Position numbers and translations under genes: made by a program
The notes under the pieces: generated by a model
Databases searched by the model: none
The model's input: only the letters and a program-made list of their open reading frames with translations
Told to the model about the DNA's origin: nothing
Part shown: positions 53,355-58,809 of the stretch, in pieces
Layout of the letters: each line of letters opens with the position of its first letter
Position numbering within the stretch: the stretch's first letter is position 1
DNA from: Oscillatoriaceae cyanobacterium M33_DOE_052
Lineage (GTDB): Bacteria > Cyanobacteriota > Cyanobacteriia > Cyanobacteriales > Laspinemataceae
Direction: 5' to 3'
DNA length: 58,809 bases
Assembly: GCA_015296065.1 (NCBI GenBank)
Contig: DVDU01000182.1
Location: 1 to 58,809, forward strand

Positions 53355-54968
53355 ATGACCGTTTCCTTAGTCAACGTTGCCAAATATTTCCAGGGACTTT
53401 CCCACCAGGAAAGAGCCTTAAAGCGACTCCAAGAACAAATACTCAAAGTCCGCCCCGAACTGCTGGCTGATAACTCCGATTTTATCAGGATCTGGCGGAA
53501 GCAAGCCATCTCACCGCCCAGCAATGGCAGCGCCTCCAGCCTCCAATCCTCAATTAAGCTGAATGTCCCCTTCCTCAGCCAGCTAGATAACGTCAATAAT
53601 CCCTACGGCACAACTGCCAACGTTACCAGTGTGGCCATGTGCATGGCTTACTTTGGGCAACCCATGAAAAATGCCAAAGGACAGCAGTTAGAAGACGAAC
53701 TCTTTGAAGCCTGTACTAATTACAAGCTGGACCGCCATTCTCCCACGGATTTACAGCAGTTAGCCAAAGTTTATGGCTACCAGGATACTTTTCAATTTGA
53801 TGCCAAATGGGAAGATGTCAAAAAATGGCTGTCTTTGGGCAAACCTTGCATCACTCATGGCTGGTTTACTAGAACCGGACATGTGGTTACGATTATCGGA
53901 TATAATGAAAAAGGCTGGATTGTCAACGACCCTTTTGGCGAGTGGTACAGTACCGGTTATGATAATAAAGCTAGTGGTGCCGGTCTGATCTATTCCTATG
54001 ATCTGATGCGTCAGCTATGCGGTGCTGATGGAGATTTGTGGATTCACTATTTTGATGGTAAAGTGGCGGGAGCTTCCACCGTCCCTCCCGCAGCGCCGCC
54101 GGTGGCTACGGGGAGCGGTTCTAGTGCGGGTGGTTCGGCAAATGTCTCTTCATCTTCCGCACCGCCAAAGAGTTTGCAGGATATCTATCAGAATGGCCAA
54201 ACTGTGGCTTTGACTGAGGTGGCGAAATATCCTGAATTAGTCGCCCAAATTCAAATCCGCCTGAAAATGTTGGGTTTGCTACAGGGGACGGCGGATGGTG
54301 CTTATGGTCCAATAACTCAGGCGGCGATCGTCCGTGTGGCGAAAGCCTTTAAGCAACCAGAAGACAGAATTACTCCTGAATTTGCCAAACAACTAATTCA
54401 AGCTCAGTCAGTTCCTGGTTTCAACCCGCAACGAGAGATGATCTCCCCCGAAGTCACGGCGAAAATTCTCAACTGTCCCCTCGCTGATGCCCAAAAATAC
54501 CTCCCCGGTATGCTCAACGCTTTGAATGAGAAAAAGATTCTCAATAAACCTACCCTCATCGCTGCTCTCGCCACGATCGGCGTGGAAACCGCCGGATTTC
54601 GCCCCATCAAGGAGTGGGGCGGCGATGCTTATTTTACTGAGATGTACGAAGGGCGATCGGACTTGGGCAATACCCAACCCGGAGACGGGGCCCGCTATCA
54701 CGGACGCGGGTTTATCCAAATCACCGGACGGGCGAATTATCGCGACTACGGCAGAAAATTAGGCGTACCTTTAGAACAAAACCCAGACCTGGCTTTGGAT
54801 GCAGAGATTGGCGCCAGAATTCTCGCCCAATATTTTTGGGACCGCGAAATCGATATGATTGCCAAAGAAGGTGACTGGAAAGGTGTCCGGCGAGCAGTTA
54901 ATGGTGGTCTCAACGGCTGGGACGAATTCTGGCCCCTAGTACAGAAACTGCAAAGTGCGATCGCTTAA
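53355..54968 (+). CDS. C39-like domain (no catalytic Cys), peptidoglycan-binding and GH19 lysozyme fusion
   Basis: 537 residues; the ATG at 53355 aligns with the start of the paralog at 55103. Residues about 65-230 are a C39-like papain fold where the Cys position is Ala88 (GTTANVTSVAM), although TGHVVTIIGY (His) and VNDPFGEW (Asp) are kept. A Ser/Ala/Pro linker leads to a peptidoglycan-binding-like region (about 275-340) and a GH19 endolysin/chitinase domain (TIGVETAGF with Glu, YHGRGFIQITGRANY). It should hydrolyse cell-wall glycan while the C39 part may only bind. There is no evident signal peptide. Confidence 0.88.
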   Translation: MTVSLVNVAKYFQGLSHQERALKRLQEQILKVRPELLADNSDFIRIWRKQAISPPSNGSASSLQSSIKLNVPFLSQLDNVNNPYGTTANVTSVAMCMAYFGQPMKNAKGQQLEDELFEACTNYKLDRHSPTDLQQLAKVYGYQDTFQFDAKWEDVKKWLSLGKPCITHGWFTRTGHVVTIIGYNEKGWIVNDPFGEWYSTGYDNKASGAGLIYSYDLMRQLCGADGDLWIHYFDGKVAGASTVPPAAPPVATGSGSSAGGSANVSSSSAPPKSLQDIYQNGQTVALTEVAKYPELVAQIQIRLKMLGLLQGTADGAYGPITQAAIVRVAKAFKQPEDRITPEFAKQLIQAQSVPGFNPQREMISPEVTAKILNCPLADAQKYLPGMLNALNEKKILNKPTLIAALATIGVETAGFRPIKEWGGDAYFTEMYEGRSDLGNTQPGDGARYHGRGFIQITGRANYRDYGRKLGVPLEQNPDLALDAEIGARILAQYFWDREIDMIAKEGDWKGVRRAVNGGLNGWDEFWPLVQKLQSAIA

Positions 54969-54978
54969 ATCTCATCCA

Positions 54979-55075
54979 GGTTCTTAGTAGGGCTTCAGCC
55001 CTCAACTATGAAAGACAAAGAGGGCTAAAGCCCTACTACAAACCTTTTCACAGGGCTAAAGCCCTACTACAAACC
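54979..55075. repeat. Composite GGGCTTCAGCCC / AGGGCTAAAGCCC array
   Basis: The same sequence of parts as near 50953 (GGCTTCAGCCCTCAACTATG then AAAGACAAAGAGGGCTAAAG) and one more AGGGCTAAAGCCC copy. It separates the two C39 paralogs. Confidence 0.8.
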
Positions 55076-55102
55076 TGCTTACCAATCACCACAGGAAAAC
55101 CC

Positions 55103-55816
55103 ATGACCATATCATTAGTTAGCGTCTTCAAATACTATCAACAGTTACCCCACCAAACCAAAGCCCTAGAATACCTGCAACAAGAACTCGCCAAAACCAA
55201 TCCCGAACTATTAGAGAACACCGCAGATTTTGCCAATATCTGGAGACAACCAGATGCCACCCCCGGGCGAGTCGTTCAAAACATCAATTTCCAAGCCACC
55301 AAAACCGAAACTCGGTTAAACGTACCCTATTTAAGCCAAGTCGATAACATCAACAACCCCCACGGTTCCTGCAACGTCACCTGCTTGGCCATGTGCATGG
55401 GTTTCTACGGTCGTCCCCTCATCACGGCGGCGGGCAAGCAGTTAGAAGATGAACTCTACGAATATTGCTTAAATAACGGATTATCCCGACATTCGCCCCT
55501 GGACTTAGCCAAAGTTCTCCAGGTGTATGGTTACAAAGATAATTTTCAGCCCGATGCGAAGTGGGGAGAAGTCAAACAGTGGCTGGCGGCGGGTAAACCC
55601 TGCATCGTTCACGGCTGGTTTACCAAGTCAGGCCATATCATTGTAATTGTAGGATACAATCAACAAGGTTGGATTGTCAATGACCCCTATGGCGAATGGT
55701 TTGATTGGGGTTATGATACCACCATTAGTGGCAAAGGTTTAACCTACTCTTACGAGATGATGCAGCAACTCTGCGGACCGGACGGTGATTTGTGGATTCA
55801 CTACGTTTCTAAGTAA
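55103..55816 (+). CDS. C39-like cysteine peptidase, paralog of the GH19 fusion
   Basis: 237 residues, covering only the C39-like part. It aligns with residues 1-235 of the previous protein from the first codon (MTISLVSVFKYYQQLPHQTK). The site is intact: HGSCNVTCLAM with Cys90, SGHIIVIVGY (His) and VNDPYGEW (Asp). It may cut peptides, perhaps cell-wall related. There is no signal peptide or membrane helix. The pair probably arose by tandem duplication. Confidence 0.85.
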   Translation: MTISLVSVFKYYQQLPHQTKALEYLQQELAKTNPELLENTADFANIWRQPDATPGRVVQNINFQATKTETRLNVPYLSQVDNINNPHGSCNVTCLAMCMGFYGRPLITAAGKQLEDELYEYCLNNGLSRHSPLDLAKVLQVYGYKDNFQPDAKWGEVKQWLAAGKPCIVHGWFTKSGHIIVIVGYNQQGWIVNDPYGEWFDWGYDTTISGKGLTYSYEMMQQLCGPDGDLWIHYVSK

Positions 55817-55886
55817 TTGTCAATTCAAATGACCAAGGACAAATGACAAATGACTTAGGACATTCTCACCTTTACCATCATCTCCC

Positions 55887-55978
55887 CAGTAGTTTGTAGG
55901 GTGGGCAGTGCCCAACAATTATTGCCCCTGTTTTGAGATGATTCAGTTCGGCACTGCCCACCCTACGACAAACTACTG
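55887..55978. repeat. 92-bp inverted repeat of the GTAGGGTGGGCA type
   Basis: Arms CAGTAGTTTGTAGGGTGGGC and its inverse (55950-55978) differ by a 3-base insertion. The right arm encodes the last codons of the Uma2-like gene. It lies between convergent genes. Related GTAGGGTGGGCATTGC pieces are at 17641 and 57015-57070. Confidence 0.75.
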
Positions 55979-56926
55979 ATTCTGCCTGACTTGTGCCACG
56001 GTTAAGCCTAGGGCTTCTGCTACTTGTTCCGGCGTTAGTCCCATTGCCAATAACCGGCGAATTGCTTCCCGTCGGGCTTGGGCTTCGGCTTCGAGACTCC
56101 GTTGGGCATCTTGGGCCCGCGCTTCGGCTTCCCGTCGGGCTTGGGCTTCGGCTTCGAGACTGCGCTCGGCATTAAAAGCGCGTTGCCGTTCTTGTTCGGC
56201 CCGTTGCCGTTCTTGCTCCACACGGAGCCGCTCCAGTTCGGTTTGCTCCCAACCCGTAAGTAACAGATTACCTTCGCTATCCCACCAGCGCAACCAGACT
56301 TGAGTTTGGTTTTGATAGGCGCCTTCCCAAAGTCCTAGCTCTACGCCCAAGCGATCGATGGGATAGTGACCGCGCTCATTGGGGGACATTGGTTGATAAC
56401 CGCCAGTGGCCAAGTCTAGTTGATACATTTCCAGAATCCCGGTTTCAATGACATAAATGCCATAATAAGGAATCCGAATTATTTGCTCGTAAACCCAAAA
56501 TTTTCCCGGTCTTTTGCCCTGTTCTAGGTTGGCTCGCGATAACGGCGTGCGGTCTCGTTCTTCCGCACCATCGCCGCTGGCTAGTTCCAAGGCAATTAAT
56601 GGCGCGATGAATTCCCGCCAAAACACATAAGAACGACGAATTTTGCCATCTAGATTGGGCGGTACGTTGGGGACGTAGAACCAGTCGGGGGCTTCGGCTC
56701 CTTGCTCTGGGGGTTCGGTTTCCCGCCAGTAGATGCCACAGTCTTGACCGATCGCATATTGTCCGTCAGGATGAATTGCTGCCAACACCGGGGCGATCGA
56801 ATCGGTGAGAATAATAGCTTGAGGATGCGCCTGAAAATTTTTCACAAACGTACCATCTTTATCTGGTAGCTGGGTATGGTCTGGGAAAGGAGGAGGTAAG
56901 ATGATTTTTTCCGCACTCTGGATCAT
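55973..56926 (-). CDS. Uma2-family protein with a coiled-coil C-terminus
   Basis: 317 residues. Residues about 50-190 match the Uma2/DUF820 restriction-endonuclease-like fold (EAPDWFYVPNVPP, then FIAPLIALELASGDG and YEQIIRIPYYGIYVIE). The conserved Asp and Glu are present, the Lys is less clear. From about 225 a charged coiled coil starts with LERLRVEQERQRAEQERQRA and a duplicated RSLEAEAQARREA unit. A short helix-turn-helix-like tail (GLTPEQVAEALGLTVAQVRQ) ends it. This family is greatly expanded in cyanobacteria; function is unproven. Confidence 0.88.
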   Translation of the reverse strand: MIQSAEKIILPPPFPDHTQLPDKDGTFVKNFQAHPQAIILTDSIAPVLAAIHPDGQYAIGQDCGIYWRETEPPEQGAEAPDWFYVPNVPPNLDGKIRRSYVFWREFIAPLIALELASGDGAEERDRTPLSRANLEQGKRPGKFWVYEQIIRIPYYGIYVIETGILEMYQLDLATGGYQPMSPNERGHYPIDRLGVELGLWEGAYQNQTQVWLRWWDSEGNLLLTGWEQTELERLRVEQERQRAEQERQRAFNAERSLEAEAQARREAEARAQDAQRSLEAEAQARREAIRRLLAMGLTPEQVAEALGLTVAQVRQNQ

Positions 56927-57072
56927 GGCTATCCTCCGATATTTTCTGGCGATGACAGATGTGATTATTATAGCATTTTTGAAATTGGTTTACCAGATAA
57001 TGTTCGTAGTTCGTAGGGTGAGCATTGCCCCACAAGTTCCCAACAAGTTCGTAGGGTGGGCATTGCACTTTC

Positions 57073-57138
57073 AGAAACCGGGTTTCTTTAGACAAATCTC
57101 GTTCTGGAGCCCAAATTTATCCCAGAAACCCGGTTTCT
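57073..57138. repeat. 66-bp palindromic unit
   Basis: AGAAACCGGGTTTCT at 57073-57087 and AGAAACCCGGTTTCT at 57124-57138. The spacer (TTAGACAAATCTCG...) differs from the units near 9.7-13.6 kb. Confidence 0.85.
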
Positions 57139-57326
57139 AGGCTTTTGATGCCACAATTGTGACATAAGGTTTCTTGGGTTAGGGGCGCTATATCCTTCCT
57201 CGGATAAACTCTCTTTGTGTGGGGAGAGGAGGCAGGAGGGAAATTTGCTCCCTTACTCCCCGTGTAATAAGTCTTCTCTCTCCCTCTCTGGGAGAGGGGT
57301 TGGGGGTGAGGGCGGATTTAGGGTGA

Positions 57327-57455
57327 GGTTCACAAAGTTGGGATGCACCCGATATCGCCGAAGTATTTACTACTTCGGAATCAGTAAATCAAGCTCTTCG
57401 TGCTTTACTTTCTGCCATGAGTCAGGCGGTCATAAAAAAGGGCGGATCATCCTGA
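57327..57455 (+). pseudogene. Short coding remnant
   Basis: The frame reads WDAPDIAEVFTTSESVNQAL then RALLSAMSQAVIKKGGSS and a stop. Composition is protein-like, with an upstream TGA. It may be the C-terminal end of a lost gene. I do not recognise the family. Confidence 0.35.
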
Positions 57456-57518
57456 TTTTTCTGGCTCATCTAGGAGGAGTGCAGGGGGGCAACCACTCGC
57501 TTTTCGTGGTGGGGTGAC

Positions 57519-57683
57519 AGAAACCGGGTTTCTTTAGACAACTTTCGGTCTTGATACCAAGATTGTAGTAGAAACCCGGTTTCTAAGCCCTGGGGCGATC
57601 GCTTTTCGTGGTAGAGGACAGAAACCGGGTTTCTACAGAAATCTCGGTGGGGATACCAAAGTTATACTAGAAACCCGGTTTCT
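57519..57683. repeat. Two palindromic units in tandem
   Basis: Unit at 57519-57584 (66 bp) and unit at 57620-57683 (64 bp), separated by a segment with GGGCGATCGCTTTTCGTGGT that also recurs before the first unit (CTCGCTTTTCGTGGTG at 57497) and near 58520. Confidence 0.85.
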
Positions 57684-57716
57684 TTGCCCAAGGGCGATCG
57701 CCTCAACGAATCATCA

Positions 57717-58076
57717 TTATTCTATTTCTCGAGGCAAGGGTGGAATTAGCGGTTCTAACTGAGCAATTAGCACCGGAATATCCTCAGTCACCACAGACCA
57801 AAGCTGTGATTGAATAATCTCATCATATTGGTGGGCAATAACATTGCGTTGAGCAATGATACCCGACCAAGGAATTTGAGGATGTTCTTGCCTAAATTCC
57901 TCAGACATTCGTCGCGAAGATTCCCCAATAATTTCCAACTTACGCTCAACGGCACTTTGGATTAAAATACTCTCTAAATAATCTTCGTAGGATAAACCAG
58001 CGGTAAATTCCTGAATTCGTTGGGCTGCTTGTAACATATCCCACAGATAGCCAGCTTCGCGATTACTTGGCGGCAT
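57717..58076 (-). CDS. HEPN-domain ribonuclease toxin (HepT-like, DUF86), second pair
   Basis: 119 residues. The HEPN signature is in AQRNVIAHQYDEI (Arg, then His four residues on, plus Tyr). Helical throughout (LWDMLQAAQRIQEFTAGLSY). The gene overlaps the upstream nucleotidyltransferase gene by 14 bp. Confidence 0.9.
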   Translation of the reverse strand: MPPSNREAGYLWDMLQAAQRIQEFTAGLSYEDYLESILIQSAVERKLEIIGESSRRMSEEFRQEHPQIPWSGIIAQRNVIAHQYDEIIQSQLWSVVTEDIPVLIAQLEPLIPPLPREIE

Positions 58077-58371
58077 AAATCACCTCTTTAGTCCGGAGAA
58101 TTTCATAACGTCGAAACGGATTTTTTAAACCTAGTTTTTGCACCAAATCAACCTCACGACCAAAAATCGTTTCTAGTTCTTCTTTCATCCTGACAATATC
58201 AAACAAACTCCATTTTTCATCCGGAGCAAAAGTCACCAACACATCCACATCACTATCAGGACGAAAATCATCTCGGAGAATTGACCCAAATAAGGCAAAT
58301 TCAGTAATTTTCCATTTTTGGCAGAAAGCCACAATTGCATCTGATGAAACCTCAAGTTTAGGTATATTCAT
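58063..58371 (-). CDS. MNT-type nucleotidyltransferase antitoxin, second pair
   Basis: 102 residues from ATG 58371 (MNIPKLEVSSDAIVAF); the frame extends upstream with no homology. The signature is ALFGSILRDDFRPDSDVDVL with both Asp residues. Upstream of and overlapping the HepT-like gene in one operon. It differs clearly from the pair at 9856. Confidence 0.9.
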   Translation of the reverse strand: MNIPKLEVSSDAIVAFCQKWKITEFALFGSILRDDFRPDSDVDVLVTFAPDEKWSLFDIVRMKEELETIFGREVDLVQKLGLKNPFRRYEILRTKEVIYAAK

Positions 58372-58543
58372 AGTTGTAATTCCTGGCGATGAGGGTACGG
58401 AAGCAAGGGGAGGATGGGGGAATGGGGGAGATGAGGAGGAAGTCCAGAAGACAGAAACCTTCTCCAGAAATCTCGGTCTGGATCCCAAAGCTATCGCCGC
58501 CTTCGTTTTATTGGCCTAGGGGCGATCGCTTTTTGGTGGGCGA

Positions 58544-58668
58544 TTAAAAAGGAATCCACTCCAAGCGATCGATCCATTCTTCCGCATCACTGGTCTCCCA
58601 AACCAAAAATAATTCTTCTGCCCATCGCCCCACAGTCATCCCCGGACGCAGCCAAAACAACCCCCAAA
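58544..58668 (-). pseudogene. C-terminal fragment of a gene cut by miniature element A
   Basis: The minus strand reads WGLFWLRPGMTVGRWAEELF then LVWETSDAEEWIDRLEWIPF and a TAA at 58544. Upstream in the same frame the element (from 58669) brings a TGA within four codons. The fragment is clearly coding; I do not recognise the family. Confidence 0.6.
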
Positions 58669-58809
58669 TATAGTCATTTCAATTAAGAATGAGAATAGTT
58701 TTTTGGTTAAACCCCACCGCTGATCAGCCCTCACCCCCGTCTCTCCCAGGTGGGGAGTTTGGGGAGTGTGGGGAGTGTGGGGAGTGTGGGGAGTGTGGGA
58801 AGTGTGGGA
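58669..58809. mobile_element. Miniature inverted-repeat element, family A, copy 3 (runs off the window)
   Basis: Begins TATAGTCATTTCAATTAAGA, then ATAGTTTTTTGGTTAAACCCC-type interior as in copy 2. It ends in about six copies of a GGGGAGTGT nonamer at the window edge (58752-58809), so the right end is not seen. Confidence 0.7.

Larger units (their letters stand above)
56927..57716. other. 790-bp repeat-rich intergenic region
   Basis: It contains GTAGGGTGGGCA copies (57015-57070), three palindromic 64-66 bp units (57073-57138, 57519-57584, 57620-57683), a TCTCTGGGAGAGG hairpin near 57285 and a coding fragment at 57327. No intact gene. Confidence 0.7.

Noticed and set aside
53152-53470. Short plus-strand frames before the C39-GH19 gene
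   Set aside because: One overlaps the true start in another frame, and none has codon use or homology of a gene.
57215-57517. 100-codon plus-strand frame
   Set aside because: It translates a GAGAGGGG hairpin and repeat pieces; the only protein-like stretch here is in another frame at 57327-57455.

Overview
The window reads as chromosomal DNA of a filamentous (Oscillatoriales-type) cyanobacterium. The evidence is a Rubisco assembly chaperone (Raf1) beside a tandem-BMC carboxysome shell protein (CcmO), Psb32, a COP23-type lipoprotein, DUF2358 and DUF4346 proteins, a four-ACT aspartate kinase, a DUF4347/Calx-beta giant protein, many HIP1-type GCGATCGC sites, and a heavy load of short palindromic intergenic repeats. 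I recognise no rRNA, tRNA or CRISPR array and no intact transposase.

Layout. 1-4.1 kb: the 5' part of a giant surface/secreted repeat protein on the minus strand, with a stop at codon 19. 4.6-9.5 kb: sulfotransferase, DUF2358 protein, ArsA/Get3-like ATPase, membrane Ser/Thr kinase, COP23 lipoprotein. 9.7-14.4 kb: accessory stretch with an MNT/HEPN pair, a trypsin-like/WD40 lipoprotein broken by a TGA, two tandem ParDE pairs and a second trypsin-like protease. 14.6-19.2 kb: alpha-carbonic anhydrase, AmiC-like amidase and catalase. 20.0-24.2 kb: a partner-switching locus in which a STAS domain is fused to an exopolysaccharide-initiating sugar transferase, followed by an RsbW-like kinase, a PAS/SpoIIE phosphatase and a separate STAS protein. 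24.75-27.25 kb: an AAA-ATPase gene cut off by a miniature element, then a DNA methyltransferase/probable endonuclease pair. 27.4-31.9 kb: raf1 and ccmO (divergent), hemerythrin, and a desaturase-SDR fusion. 32.1-34.4 kb: a C5 methyltransferase with a NotI-like endonuclease.

35.7-44.4 kb holds the least explained part: a 1004-residue protein of unknown family and a 1223-residue SF2 helicase-like protein on the same strand. Between them, on the other strand, lie an unknown 254-residue protein and a PIN-like/DUF433 pair. With the two restriction-modification systems this forms an island of about 20 kb that looks like defence, and it is the best candidate for an undescribed system. 44.4-45.5 kb is a nest of several miniature inverted-repeat elements inside decayed genes. 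45.6-55.8 kb returns to housekeeping genes: peptidoglycan-binding protein, NAD-dependent epimerase, Psb32, DUF4346, sucrose-phosphate synthase, LprI-like protein, aspartate kinase, and two paralogous C39-like proteins, one fused to a GH19 lysozyme domain. 56-58.8 kb: a Uma2-like protein, a second MNT/HEPN pair, a truncated gene fragment and another miniature element at the edge.

The intergenic DNA is dominated by a few repeat families: a 64-66 bp unit with AGAAACCGGGTTTCT at each end, several miniature inverted-repeat elements, AGGGCTAAAGCCC hairpins, GTCATTTGTCC-type repeats and GGGGCAAT hairpins. Some of these have entered coding sequence, supplying a start codon, a C-terminal tail, in-frame insertions and gene truncations. 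All functions are inferred from reading the sequence; no database search was run.
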